A stretch of 64,000 bases of DNA from Acinetobacter sp. NIPH 298. Its GTDB lineage: Bacteria; Pseudomonadota; Gammaproteobacteria; Pseudomonadales; Moraxellaceae. Every line of letters starts with the position of its first letter. Within the stretch, counting starts at the first letter, position 1. The position numbers and the translations under genes were made by a program. The notes under the pieces were generated by a model that did no database searches, was not told the origin of the DNA, and saw nothing but the letters and a program-made list of their open reading frames with translations. The stretch is taken from the NCBI RefSeq assembly GCF_000369505.1, contig NZ_KB850055.1, positions 2,041,513 through 2,105,512 on the forward strand, read 5' to 3'. Below, piece after piece: positions 1 to 9,327 of this stretch.

Positions 1-81
1 ATATTGCAATAAAATCGTACCTAAACGTCCGACAACGATCGCTAGAACTGATGCAATGATAAGAAATAATATAATTGACAT
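1..81 (-). CDS. small membrane protein, N-terminal part (cut by window edge)
   Basis: A leftward reading frame starts with ATG at 81 and runs off the left edge without a stop. The 27 visible residues are one long hydrophobic stretch (MSIILFLIIASVLAIVVG, then RLGTILLQY), typical of a single membrane-spanning helix. A good ribosome binding site (GAGAGG) lies about six bases upstream of the ATG. I do not recognise the family. Alternatives are a signal anchor of a longer protein or a small standalone membrane peptide; the window does not decide between them. Confidence 0.5.
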   Translation of the reverse strand, partial: MSIILFLIIASVLAIVVGRLGTILLQY

Positions 82-672
82 ATGTGTTACCTCTCTTTTG
101 TTTATTCACCACATGCTAGGATTTTCACCACAGTGTACATGTGTTCACATTAATTAGGATAATAGCAGTGCACGAATGTACACTCAAGTGTCGCAAAGAG
201 ATTACCGACGAACGGTATATAAAATAACTAAAAAAAACATAAGCTATTGAATAAAATGTAATAATAGTTTTAAAAGATCATTAATAAGAACCCATTAAAC
301 TCATTTTCTGATTATTTTTTATTTTTTAAATTCATTTAAAGCTGGCTTTTCTCGTCATTGATCTGTCATTTACACCTGAGAAAATGGTATGAAAAAACTC
401 AGGTTGCATGATTAAAGCGATTCACAATCACAGCATAAGCACGAAAACACGCCAAAATACGAAAAACCACCTACACATCTTCGTATTTTATACAGAAAAA
501 CTTGTTATTTTTACGCAGTAAAATGTGCATTTAGTATATATTAGTCAACTTATGATTTCTCTTCTAGATATAGAATGTTTGGCGCCATGATATACACATG
601 TTTTTAAAACTATACTTATATAAATCAAAAACTTGTATATCAGCATCAGTTAAGACTTAGGATTAGGTTTGA
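82..672. other. 591-bp AT-rich intergenic region with three inverted repeats
   Basis: I see no convincing gene between the leftward start at 81 and nadE. Three dyads stand out. A perfect 9-bp inverted repeat has arms at 132-140 (AGTGTACAT) and 176-184 (ATGTACACT). A 7-bp one has arms at 374-380 (ACCTGAG) and 398-404 (CTCAGGT). A 10-bp one has arms at 454-463 (AAAATACGAA) and 480-489 (TTCGTATTTT). The first could be an operator or leader structure for the leftward gene. The others could belong to a small RNA or a terminator, but neither has a clean T-tract. Promoters for both flanking genes must lie here; I cannot place them securely. Confidence 0.4.
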
Positions 673-2298
673 ATGAAAAATTTTAAAATTGCCCTTGCTC
701 AATTCTCTCCGCATATTGGCAATATTGACGCAAATACTCAAAAGATGGTTGAACAAGCTAATTTAGCGAAACAACAAAAGGCTGATTTAATCATCTTCCC
801 TGAACTATCAACACTCGGTTACCCTGCCGAAGATTTGATAATTCGCCCAAATCTACAAAAACGTACCCAGAAAGCATTTGCTCAATTAAGTGAAGTCAAA
901 GATATCGTTATGGTATTCGGTTTTGTAAATCAAACTGAAGATGGCCAGCGTTACAACTCTGCTGCAGTGATGAAGAATGGGCAGGTTTTAGGAATCTACA
1001 ATAAACATAACTTGCCAAATTACGGTGTGTTTGATGAGCGTCGTTACTTCCAAGAAGGTCATCAACATCTAGTATTTGAATATCAAGGTCACAAATTTGG
1101 TGTGCTGATTTGCGAAGACGTATGGTCATTGAACACAGTAAAACAACTCAGCCAACTTAATGTAGAAACTGTACTCATCCTCAATGCTTCACCTTATGAA
1201 GTTGGCAAGCCACAGCATCGTATTCAAAGCTTGAATGAACTTGCAAAACAATTAAGCTTGAATATAGTGTATGTGAACCAAGTCGGCGGACAAGATGACT
1301 TAATTTTTGATGGTTCTAGTTTTGTAAGCAATAACAACGGGCAAGTTGCGCTACAAGCACCAAGTTTCCAAGAATCTGTTTATTTTGCAGAATATGATGC
1401 AGAACAAAAACAATTTAAAACCGCAGAAACAACACCAACTTTAGATACTTTTGCTGAGATTTATCAAGCACTGGTCATGGCAACCCGTGATTACGTTCAA
1501 CGCTCAGGCTTCCCTGGTGTTATCTTAGGTCTGTCTGGCGGTATTGATTCAGCTTTGACACTTGCAATTGCTGTTGATGCAATTGGTGCTGATAAAGTAC
1601 AAGCGGTGATGATGCCTTATACCTACACATCTCAAATGAGTGTAGAAGATGCGACAGAACAAGCGCGTCGCATGGGTGTGACATTTGGTATCGCTGAAAT
1701 TCATCCGATCGTAAATAGCTTCATGCAAACCTTATTTCCATTCTTTGGCAATAGTCCTGCAGATGCCACTGAAGAGAACCTACAAGCGCGTACGCGTGGC
1801 ACACTGTTGATGGGTCTCTCCAATAAATTTGGTAATTTGGTTCTCTCTACAGGTAACAAATCTGAAATCTCTGTCGGTTATTGTACGTTGTATGGCGATA
1901 TGGTTGGTGGCTTCTCTGTACTGAAAGATGTCTACAAAACCATTGTATTTGAACTCGCAAAGTACCGTAATACACTGAGTGAAACACCTGTGATTCCTGA
2001 ACGTGTGATCACTCGACCACCATCAGCAGAGTTACGTCCTGATCAAAAAGATCAAGACTCATTGCCAGCCTATGATGTACTTGATGCAATCTTATATGCT
2101 TATATAGAAGAAGATCTCAGCCAAGCAGACATTATCGCAAAAGGCTACCAAGCCGAAGTGGTAGAAAAAGTGATTCGCTTGGTCGATCGTAATGAATATA
2201 AACGTCGTCAAGGCGCAATTGGACCACGTATTAGTTCACGTGCTTTCAATCGCGAACGACGCTACCCTATCGTCAACGGATGGACCGCGAATGACTGA
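673..2298 (+). CDS. nadE: glutamine-dependent NAD+ synthetase
   Basis: Makes NAD+ from nicotinic acid adenine dinucleotide, ATP and glutamine, the last step of NAD synthesis, in the cytosol. The 541-aa product has the two-domain layout of the glutamine-using enzymes. An N-terminal nitrilase-like amidase domain (about 1-260) carries the expected triad Glu44 (FPELS), Lys111 (YNKHNLPNYG) and Cys147 (LICEDVW). The C-terminal synthetase domain carries the P-loop SGGIDS at 288-293 and a TGNKSE motif further on. The ATG at 673 puts the amidase fold in register from residue 4. The last 8 bases overlap the next gene, suggesting translational coupling. Ammonia is presumably channelled between the domains, as in the family. 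Confidence 0.95.
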   Translation: MKNFKIALAQFSPHIGNIDANTQKMVEQANLAKQQKADLIIFPELSTLGYPAEDLIIRPNLQKRTQKAFAQLSEVKDIVMVFGFVNQTEDGQRYNSAAVMKNGQVLGIYNKHNLPNYGVFDERRYFQEGHQHLVFEYQGHKFGVLICEDVWSLNTVKQLSQLNVETVLILNASPYEVGKPQHRIQSLNELAKQLSLNIVYVNQVGGQDDLIFDGSSFVSNNNGQVALQAPSFQESVYFAEYDAEQKQFKTAETTPTLDTFAEIYQALVMATRDYVQRSGFPGVILGLSGGIDSALTLAIAVDAIGADKVQAVMMPYTYTSQMSVEDATEQARRMGVTFGIAEIHPIVNSFMQTLFPFFGNSPADATEENLQARTRGTLLMGLSNKFGNLVLSTGNKSEISVGYCTLYGDMVGGFSVLKDVYKTIVFELAKYRNTLSETPVIPERVITRPPSAELRPDQKDQDSLPAYDVLDAILYAYIEEDLSQADIIAKGYQAEVVEKVIRLVDRNEYKRRQGAIGPRISSRAFNRERRYPIVNGWTAND

Positions 2299-3322
2299 AC
2301 AAATTGTTTCTGAAAAGTCACAATTACTTGCTCAAGCACTTTTGCTTGAGCAAGTTTCATTTTATAAAACTCAACTCACCACGCAACTTTCTGCTGATTT
2401 TTTTCAGCAATTCATTCAACTTTTTTTACAACACGCACCCAATATTCAACTCAAAGAAGTCATTGAGTTAGAACAAATCCAAGCCGTTGTTAAACGTTAT
2501 GCGTTTGAGATGCAGTTAGGCGCAGGTTTATTAGAGTTTATTGGGGAAATCGCACAAAAACTTCATGTCTTTTCTTTGCAGTCATCAGCACAATTACAGG
2601 ATGTATTTTCAGATCAACAATTTGAAATATGGCTGTCTAAATTTTTAGAACTTGAAAATATTCGCCATTACCTGAATCATTTCTTAAAAGAAAGCCCATC
2701 GATTCAACAGCTCTGCCAATACATCGCAACAACAACACTGCAAAATAAATTACCAAAACTATTTTCACAAACAGATGAAGAACGAATTTCTGACAGCAAA
2801 TATGAATGGCAACAAAAACTAAAAATCTTTTCCCACCGTCAACAACAGCGTATCGAACATAAAATAGAAGAAAGTATTGCTCGCTTTATTCAAGAACAAC
2901 TCGTCGATTTAAGCCTACTTTCAAATGATGATTTAGAAAGCCTTGCACGTAATATTTGGGATGACAACAAAGCCAAACCGCTATCAGAGTATACCAAGCA
3001 AGTCACCCCACTCGATGTCGAAGAATTCTTTGTCATGATCTACGAATATTGGAAAGAATTACGCCAATCCTCATTCCTTCAAGATCTTATTTTATATGGC
3101 GTAAAAGTCTTTTATGACTTTTATAAAGACGAAAGCTTAGAAGATGTTTTCACTGCAATTGGACTAGAAGAAAGCGACCTTCAAAATGAAGCTGTTCGTT
3201 TTTATCCAAAGGTTGTGGCGGCTTTAGATGAACACGGTGTTTTGGAACCGATCATTACCATGATTTTAAAACCTTTCTATGAAAATCCCCAGACTTTAGC
3301 CTGCATCGAAAAACACTTATAA
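2291..3322 (+). CDS. conserved hypothetical protein downstream of nadE
   Basis: The reading frame is open from 2192, but I choose the ATG at 2291. It overlaps the nadE stop by 8 bases (the ATG lies within AATGACTGA), a typical coupled start, and it avoids a long overlap with nadE. The 343-aa product is acidic and mostly helical, rich in Glu, Gln and Leu, with no signal peptide, membrane helix or cysteine-rich motif that I can see. Several stretches (around residues 170-240) look like amphipathic helices with possible coiled coil. I do not recognise the family. Overlap with nadE suggests co-transcription, which is weak evidence for function. Confidence 0.75.
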   Translation: MTEQIVSEKSQLLAQALLLEQVSFYKTQLTTQLSADFFQQFIQLFLQHAPNIQLKEVIELEQIQAVVKRYAFEMQLGAGLLEFIGEIAQKLHVFSLQSSAQLQDVFSDQQFEIWLSKFLELENIRHYLNHFLKESPSIQQLCQYIATTTLQNKLPKLFSQTDEERISDSKYEWQQKLKIFSHRQQQRIEHKIEESIARFIQEQLVDLSLLSNDDLESLARNIWDDNKAKPLSEYTKQVTPLDVEEFFVMIYEYWKELRQSSFLQDLILYGVKVFYDFYKDESLEDVFTAIGLEESDLQNEAVRFYPKVVAALDEHGVLEPIITMILKPFYENPQTLACIEKHL

Positions 3323-3332
3323 AAAAATAATA

Positions 3333-3367
3333 GCCTGTCCATAAATGACTTATTGACGGGCTTTTTT
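3333..3367 (+). terminator. intrinsic terminator after the nadE operon
   Basis: Stem GCCTGTC (3333-3339) pairs with GACGGGC (3355-3361), one G-T pair included, across a 15-base loop and is followed by six T residues. It lies 11 bases after the stop of the preceding gene. Confidence 0.8.
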
Positions 3368-3402
3368 AGTGCTCCAATTTATCATCCACATACAAATAAC
3401 AG

Positions 3403-3430
3403 ATAAAAAAAACCACGCAGGAGCGTGGTT
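3403..3430 (-). terminator. terminator of the first tRNA-Met
   Basis: Perfect 8-bp stem AACCACGC/GCGTGGTT with an AGGA loop, 3411-3430. On the minus strand the stem is followed by a T-run (complement of the A-run ending at 3410). It lies just beyond the CCA end of the leftward tRNA. Confidence 0.85.
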
Positions 3431-3437
3431 TATAAAA

Positions 3438-3514
3438 TGGTGGCTATGACGAGACTTGAACTTGTGACCCCCGCATTATGAGTGCGGTGCTCTAACCAAC
3501 TGAGCTACATAGCC
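3438..3514 (-). tRNA. tRNA-Met (CAT), copy 1
   Basis: Reading leftward from 3514, a 77-base cloverleaf starts GGCTATGTAGC, has a D-loop with AGTTGGTTAGAGC, an anticodon loop CTCATAA (anticodon CAT), a T-loop GTTCAAGTC, an acceptor stem closing with CATAGCC and an encoded ACCA end. GGCTATG pairs with CATAGCC, so the acceptor is perfect. The body resembles elongator rather than initiator tRNA-Met because the first acceptor pair is a normal G-C. A near-identical copy lies at 3776-3852. Confidence 0.95.
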
Positions 3515-3748
3515 GTAAACTGTGAGCGCATTATCTAGGGTTCTACTAAGCAGGTCAAGCCTATGACTTTGAAAATACAAAACATATGCACATTTTTTAC
3601 GCGCTTAATTTGCAATTGTTCATTTTTCAGCACAAGCAACAACACATATTAAAATTCAATCAATATTTCCAATAGATTGAAGTTAAAAATCCAAAAATTA
3701 ACGATTAAAATAATTTTTTACGTTTGACAAAAACAACAGACAAAAAGA

Positions 3749-3768
3749 GACCACGCAGGAGCGTGGTC
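3749..3768 (-). terminator. terminator of the second tRNA-Met
   Basis: Stem GACCACGC/GCGTGGTC with an AGGA loop. Leftward it runs into a T-rich stretch (complement of ACAAAAAGA). It is almost the same sequence as the terminator of the other tRNA-Met copy, so the repeat unit includes gene and terminator. Confidence 0.8.
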
Positions 3769-3775
3769 TATAAAA

Positions 3776-3852
3776 TGGTGGCTATGACGAGACTTGAACT
3801 TGTGACCCCCGCATTATGAGTGCGGTGCTCTAACCAACTGAGCTACATAGCC
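3776..3852 (-). tRNA. tRNA-Met (CAT), copy 2
   Basis: The 77-base tRNA sequence appears identical to copy 1 (3438-3514): same anticodon CAT, encoded CCA and acceptor stem. Similarity continues about 35 bases upstream of each gene (CTGTG.GCGCATTATCTA) and through the downstream terminator. The two units therefore look like a local duplication with separate transcription. Confidence 0.95.
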
Positions 3853-3916
3853 GAAAACTGTGCGCGCATTATCTAAACTTTTACTACACACGTCAAGCAC
3901 AATTTTTAAAAAATCT

Positions 3917-4276
<360 letters not shown>

Positions 4277-4296
4277 CATATTAGCAAAGTTCGAAC

Positions 4297-4560
4297 TTAA
4301 TTGCTCGATTTTTTTTGCGCTGTTAATTTTTTATATTTCTGCATGAGTTCATCATGTGATTCGGCATGCTGAGGATCCAGTGGAATACAATCCACTGGAC
4401 AAAACAACTGACACTGTGGCTGATCAAAGTGCCCGATACACTCTGTACAAAGTGCAGGATCAATCTCATAAATCAGCTCGCCCATATAAATCGCTTCATT
4501 GGGGCACACAGGTTCACAGACGTCACAGTTAATACATTCATCTGTAATATATAAGGACAC
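4297..4560 (-). CDS. YfhL-type 2[4Fe-4S] ferredoxin
   Basis: Small electron carrier of 87 aa. Two cluster motifs are visible: CINCDVCEPVCP near the N terminus, and CTECIGHFDQPQC...CPVDC, which has the extended spacing between the second and third cysteines seen in YfhL/Alvin-type ferredoxins. I choose the GTG at 4560. The resulting MSLYITDEC start matches the family, and the coaD tail just upstream (AAGG) acts as ribosome binding site. It begins one base after the coaD stop, so the two are co-transcribed. The physiological partner is not evident. The rnpB gene follows closely. Confidence 0.92.
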   Translation of the reverse strand: MSLYITDECINCDVCEPVCPNEAIYMGELIYEIDPALCTECIGHFDQPQCQLFCPVDCIPLDPQHAESHDELMQKYKKLTAQKKSSN

Positions 4561-4561
4561 G

Positions 4562-5068
<507 letters not shown>

Positions 5069-5183
5069 TCAATGAGATAAGTTGGGTATTTTAACAAAAG
5101 TTAAGCATAAACGCGAAATTCCTAAATGATGGAAAAAGATTACGTTTTACGGCACAATAAGCACAATTGTGGAAGTTTGAATT

Positions 5184-5660
5184 ATGGCGAAAGCAACAGT
5201 AGTAAAAAAACATAATGGTGGCACGATTGCTCAAAACAAAAGAGCGCGTCACGATTACTTTATTGAAGAAAAATTTGAAGCTGGCATGTCGTTGCAAGGC
5301 TGGGAAGTTAAATCCCTACGCGCTGGTCGGATGAGCTTAACTGAAAGTTATGTGACTTTTAAAAATAATGAAGCATTTTTATTTGGTGCACAAATTCAGC
5401 CTTTGTTGTCTGCCTCAACGCACGTCGTTCCAGAAGCAACCCGCACGCGTAAGTTGCTCCTTTCTCGTCGTCAATTAGAACACCTATTGGGTGCAGTCAA
5501 CCAAAAAGGTTATACCTGTGTTCCTTTAGCCTGTTATTGGAAAGGTCATTTGGTTAAGCTAGAAATTGCACTGGTAAAAGGTAAGCAATTGCATGACAAA
5601 CGTGCCACGGAAAAAGACCGTGACTGGCAACGTGACAAATCAAGAATGTTGCATAAGTAA
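5184..5660 (+). CDS. smpB: SsrA-binding protein SmpB
   Basis: Partner of tmRNA in trans-translation, which rescues stalled ribosomes and tags the unfinished peptide. The 158-aa product has the family core ([28 protein letters not shown], with the GWEVK motif) and the basic C-terminal tail ([20 protein letters not shown]) that enters the ribosomal A site. The start at 5184 gives [13 protein letters not shown], as in relatives. It is monocistronic, ending in a strong bidirectional terminator. Confidence 0.96.
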   Translation: MAKATVVKKHNGGTIAQNKRARHDYFIEEKFEAGMSLQGWEVKSLRAGRMSLTESYVTFKNNEAFLFGAQIQPLLSASTHVVPEATRTRKLLLSRRQLEHLLGAVNQKGYTCVPLACYWKGHLVKLEIALVKGKQLHDKRATEKDRDWQRDKSRMLHK

Positions 5661-5663
5661 TAA

Positions 5664-5699
5664 AAAAACCTCCAAATCATGATGATTGGAGGTTTTTTT
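5664..5699. terminator. bidirectional terminator between smpB and the flavodoxin gene
   Basis: Stem CCTCCAA (5669-5675) and TTGGAGG (5686-5692), flanked by seven A on the left and seven T on the right. It can end transcription of smpB (+) and of the convergent flavodoxin gene (-). Confidence 0.9.
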
Positions 5700-5717
5700 A
5701 TGGCTGAAAAATTCATT

Positions 5718-6284
5718 TTATAAATGCTTTAACTTTAGCTCAGCCAAATATTTCCCAAATTTTCGTGCCGTTTCCAAGTCACCCTCAGGTGGTGTGATTT
5801 CTACGCTGGCATTATCAGACTGTGTCATCAAACCTAAAAAGCTCGACATACGGTTAATATCCTGTGGACTGCGCCCTGTCGGCATAAATGGCAATCCTGC
5901 CCATAACATGCCATGTTGCATCGCAAATAAATTAATTTGCTGCAATACCGCGAGCTTATCACCACTCAGCCCACCGCCATTGGTAAAACCCGCAGCCAAT
6001 TTTCCTTGCCATGACCGTGCTAACCAACGCTTAGAAGAATCTTCCATAAACTGTTTTAATGCAGAGGTCAGACTCCCCATATACGTTGGGCAGCCCATGA
6101 CTAAAACATCCGCTTGATCAAGCAATTCCCATTGCGGTGCTGCAACAGAAATCAGGTGAACTTCTGCACCAGCTTGCTCTGCACCTTGCGCTATATATTG
6201 CGCGACTTTAGCTGTATGACCATAAGGACTATGATAAATCACACAAACTTTAACTTTGGGAGTGTCTTGATCAATAACGAACAT
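5718..6284 (-). CDS. flavodoxin-fold NAD(P)H oxidoreductase (WrbA-like)
   Basis: Predicted FMN-binding reductase of 188 aa. The first strand and loop (VCVIYHSPYGHTAKVAQ) match the flavodoxin phosphate-binding loop. CPTYMGSLTSALKQFMEDS matches the second flavin loop of WrbA-like quinone reductases, and FTNGGGLSGDK the third. Substrate is unknown; quinone reduction is a family-based guess. The start is uncertain: I use ATG 6284; an upstream TTG at 6302 would add six residues, and neither has a clear ribosome binding site. It is convergent with smpB and ends at the shared terminator. Confidence 0.8.
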   Translation of the reverse strand: MFVIDQDTPKVKVCVIYHSPYGHTAKVAQYIAQGAEQAGAEVHLISVAAPQWELLDQADVLVMGCPTYMGSLTSALKQFMEDSSKRWLARSWQGKLAAGFTNGGGLSGDKLAVLQQINLFAMQHGMLWAGLPFMPTGRSPQDINRMSSFLGLMTQSDNASVEITPPEGDLETARKFGKYLAELKLKHL

Positions 6285-6367
6285 GGAAAATTTAAAAGCC
6301 AATGAATTGAATCAAGTTTAACATTTTTCTCAGATACAAGGCGAATCAAGCGCATAAAGAATGCAAT

Positions 6368-7108
6368 TTATTGCATAAAAACAAAGGTCGCCATGCGGCC
6401 TGTTTTCGCATCACGGCGATGAGAAAAGTAGTCTTGCGCCTGTTGATAAGAGCATTGATCTCCTCCTAGAATCGTCTCAACCCCTAAACGATTGAGGATA
6501 AATCGAGCAATCACATATAAGTCAGCTTGGTATTTCCCTTCAATCTGACCAGCAATAAAAGCACTTTCTAGTTCAGGATATTTCTCACAAAAAGCCGCTT
6601 TTACTTCTACTCCGACTTCAAAACAAGGCTGGCTAATCGCCGCACCTAACCATGCCCAAGTCGGCTGTGATTGCATTTCACTGACTGTATTTTCAACAAT
6701 ACCACTGGCCAAGCCACGCCAACCTGCATGTAGGTTGGCAACTTCATTTCCTTCAGCATTACCCAATACCACAGCCAAACAATCAGCTGTCATCATCATT
6801 AAGGCATGACCAGTTCGTTGTGTGACTAAGCCATCTCCTTCAAGCGCGGTAAATGGAATTTGTTCATTGATGGTATGACAAATGGTGCTATGTGTTTGAG
6901 TCATCCATGTCAGTTTATCCACCCCGAACTGAGACAACTCACGCAACAACACCATACGATGCTGTTGAACACGTTGCACATCATCATTGACATGCAATGC
7001 CAAATTAAAACCATAAAGATTTTTATTGTCCGTTGCAATCATTTGAGGATGTTCAATTCGTGTTTGCCCAACGTATACACCTTTAGGCAAACCTTGTACA
7101 AATTCCAT
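6368..7108 (-). CDS. pgeF: PgeF/YfiH-type purine nucleoside phosphorylase (laccase-domain protein)
   Basis: Member of the DUF152/multicopper polyphenol oxidase-like family. E. coli YfiH is implicated in peptidoglycan editing, and relatives cleave purine nucleosides. The 246-aa length is normal. Conserved metal and active-site motifs are present: MTADCLAVVL, NLHAGWRGLASGIVENTV and the C-terminal YFSHRRDAKTGRMATFV. Its start lies 24 bases after the rluD stop, so it is likely co-transcribed with rluD, a pairing seen in many gammaproteobacteria. The older name polyphenol oxidase should be treated with caution. Confidence 0.9.
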   Translation of the reverse strand: MEFVQGLPKGVYVGQTRIEHPQMIATDNKNLYGFNLALHVNDDVQRVQQHRMVLLRELSQFGVDKLTWMTQTHSTICHTINEQIPFTALEGDGLVTQRTGHALMMMTADCLAVVLGNAEGNEVANLHAGWRGLASGIVENTVSEMQSQPTWAWLGAAISQPCFEVGVEVKAAFCEKYPELESAFIAGQIEGKYQADLYVIARFILNRLGVETILGGDQCSYQQAQDYFSHRRDAKTGRMATFVFMQ

Positions 7109-7132
7109 GCCTTAATTCCTTAACATCGTTGC

Positions 7133-8218
7133 TTAATAAGCCTCATTTTCACTACGAAGCACTTCAAGTAATTTAATAAAGTCTTCAGGCCACGGCGCTT
7201 CAAACATCATTTCTTCACCTGTGCGCGGGTGAACGAGTCCAAGTTTTGCGGCATGTAGGGCTTGACGCTTAAAATTACGCAACATATCAGTTAAGGTTGC
7301 TGAAGCCCCAGCTGGAAAGCGCACACGGTTGACGTACACTGGATCTCCAACGAGTCCGTGCCCAAGATAGCTAAAATGCACACGAATTTGATGCGTACGC
7401 CCTGTCTCCAATTGCGCTTGTACACGAGTAAAGTCTCGGAAACGCTCTTTTACATTATAGTGAGTCACAGCATCGCGCCCGCCTGGCAGGATCGCCATTT
7501 TGACACGATCAACAGGATGGCGTTTGATCGGTTCATCAATCGTTCCGCCCGCGATGATATTGCCGTATGTAACAAGATCATAAACACGATAAACCGTTTT
7601 CTTTGCCAGTTGTTTACTGAGTGAAAATTGCGCTTCTAATGTTTTCGCAACCACCAATAAGCCACTGGTATCTTTATCGATACGATGCACTAAACCTGCA
7701 CGAGAAAGTTCCGCAAGTTTAGGACAGTGATAAAGTAAAGCATTGACCAGTGTTCCTGAAGGATTACCCGCACCTGGATGAACCACCATGCCAATCTCTT
7801 TATTAATCACAATAATATCGTCATCTTCATAGACAATATTGAGTGGAATATTTTCAGGTTGGCTCGATGTTTGCGCTTCAAGCTCAACGTCGAGTGTGAG
7901 TAACTCATTGCCTTCACAGCGGTACTTGGGCTTAACAATGTTACCATTTACCAACAGATGGCCGTCTTTCATCCACTGTTTAAGTTTTTCACGAGAAAAC
8001 TCACTCCAAACCAATGCCGCTACTTGATCAATACGTTGACCCAAATAGTCTTCATCGAGTTGAATTTGCAACGATAAACGTGTTGCAGTTGAGTCAGAAG
8101 TATGATTATCTGCATCGACAGATTCTTCGAGTAAGAAATCTGTTTCAGATACGTTTGAATTGGAAGATTGTGCTGAAGTCATTTGATGATCGGTACAAAA
8201 ATGGTTTAATACAACCAT
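7133..8218 (-). CDS. rluD: 23S rRNA pseudouridine synthase RluD
   Basis: Isomerises uridines in helix 69 of 23S rRNA (positions 1911, 1915 and 1917 in E. coli). The 361-aa product has an N-terminal S4 RNA-binding domain (about 60-125, ending KDGHLLVNGNIVKPKYR) and the RluA-family catalytic domain with HRIDKDTSGLLVVAKT, whose Asp is the nucleophile. About 50 acidic, Ser-rich N-terminal residues precede the S4 domain, longer than in E. coli RluD. ATG 8218 is used, but an internal ATG at 8182 is possible and neither has a strong ribosome binding site. It is divergent from bamD, as in many relatives. Confidence 0.93.
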   Translation of the reverse strand: MVVLNHFCTDHQMTSAQSSNSNVSETDFLLEESVDADNHTSDSTATRLSLQIQLDEDYLGQRIDQVAALVWSEFSREKLKQWMKDGHLLVNGNIVKPKYRCEGNELLTLDVELEAQTSSQPENIPLNIVYEDDDIIVINKEIGMVVHPGAGNPSGTLVNALLYHCPKLAELSRAGLVHRIDKDTSGLLVVAKTLEAQFSLSKQLAKKTVYRVYDLVTYGNIIAGGTIDEPIKRHPVDRVKMAILPGGRDAVTHYNVKERFRDFTRVQAQLETGRTHQIRVHFSYLGHGLVGDPVYVNRVRFPAGASATLTDMLRNFKRQALHAAKLGLVHPRTGEEMMFEAPWPEDFIKLLEVLRSENEAY

Positions 8219-8253
8219 TGTAGCTCATTGCCCAGAATAACAGAGGAGTTTTT

Positions 8254-9240
8254 ATGTCGCTACCACGTTATAAAATTACGATGCTTGCACTATCTTTAGG
8301 TGTGGCATCTGCATTTGTGGGCTGTAGCAGCAATCCAAGCAAGAAAGAAGTGGTTGATAAAGGACCACAATCGAGTGAACAAATTTATTTTGAAAAAGCG
8401 CAAAAATCGCTAGAGCGCAATCAATACACTGATGCCGTGAAGTCACTAGAAGCCTTGGATACCTACTATCCAACTGGGCAATACACGCAGCAAGCGCAAC
8501 TCGAACTTCTCTACGCCAAATTTAAACAGAAGGATTATGAAGGGACAATCGCGCTTGCAGATCGTTTCATTCGTTTAAATCCTCAACATCCAAATGTTGA
8601 TTATGCCTACTATGTTCGCGGTGTTGCGAATATGGAAATGAATTACGATAGCTTGATTCGCTATACATCATTACAACAATCACACCGTGATGTGAGCTAT
8701 GTCAAAGTTGCTTATCAAAACTTTGTTGATTTAATCCGTCGTTTTCCTAGCAGCCAATATTCGGTTGATGCTGCGCAACGGATGAAATTTATTGGTCAAG
8801 AACTTGCTGAAAATGAAATGAATGCAGCACGTTTTAATATCAAGCGTAAAGCATGGCTTGCTGCTGCTGAGCGTGCACAATGGGTGATTGAGCATTATCC
8901 TCAAACGCCTCAAACGCCGGAAGCATTAGCAACACTTGCTTATAGCTATGACAAACTGGGTGATAAAGCAACGTCACAACAATACGTTGAAATATTAAAA
9001 CTGAACTATCCAAATTTGGTCAAATCCAATGGTGACGTGAATTTACGTGCAGCACGTAAAGAAGGCAGTTGGGTCAATCGCGCTACCTTGGGTTTATTGG
9101 GTCGTGAGTCTCAAACTGTCGATACTGAAGAAAATGATGTTAAAACTGAGCAACAACGCAGTTTAGCCAATCGCTTAAGTTTCGGTTTATTCGACAAACC
9201 AGAAACTGAACAAACCAGCGAAGAAGATGCCGCAAATTAA
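8254..9240 (+). CDS. bamD: outer membrane assembly lipoprotein BamD
   Basis: Essential TPR-like lipoprotein of the BAM complex, which inserts beta-barrels in the outer membrane. The 328-aa product has a lipoprotein signal peptide with lipobox AFVGC (Cys near residue 24), then tandem TPR-like helices (KAQKSLERNQYTDAVKSLEAL and later repeats). It is longer than E. coli BamD (245 aa) because of an acidic, Glu- and Gln-rich C-terminal extension. A strong ribosome binding site (GAGGAG) precedes ATG 8254. It is divergent from rluD and followed by a terminator. Confidence 0.95.
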   Translation: MSLPRYKITMLALSLGVASAFVGCSSNPSKKEVVDKGPQSSEQIYFEKAQKSLERNQYTDAVKSLEALDTYYPTGQYTQQAQLELLYAKFKQKDYEGTIALADRFIRLNPQHPNVDYAYYVRGVANMEMNYDSLIRYTSLQQSHRDVSYVKVAYQNFVDLIRRFPSSQYSVDAAQRMKFIGQELAENEMNAARFNIKRKAWLAAAERAQWVIEHYPQTPQTPEALATLAYSYDKLGDKATSQQYVEILKLNYPNLVKSNGDVNLRAARKEGSWVNRATLGLLGRESQTVDTEENDVKTEQQRSLANRLSFGLFDKPETEQTSEEDAAN

Positions 9241-9266
9241 TTCTGCGATCACAATCTGATTCAGCA

Positions 9267-9297
9267 AACAGGCAAGTCACCCCTTGCCTGTTTTTCA
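9267..9297 (+). terminator. intrinsic terminator after bamD
   Basis: Ten-bp stem AACAGGCAAG/CTTGCCTGTT (9267-9276 and 9283-9292) with a 6-base loop, followed by a T-rich tail. Confidence 0.88.
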
Positions 9298-9327
9298 TTT
9301 TATGCAACAATGATTCATAACATGATT

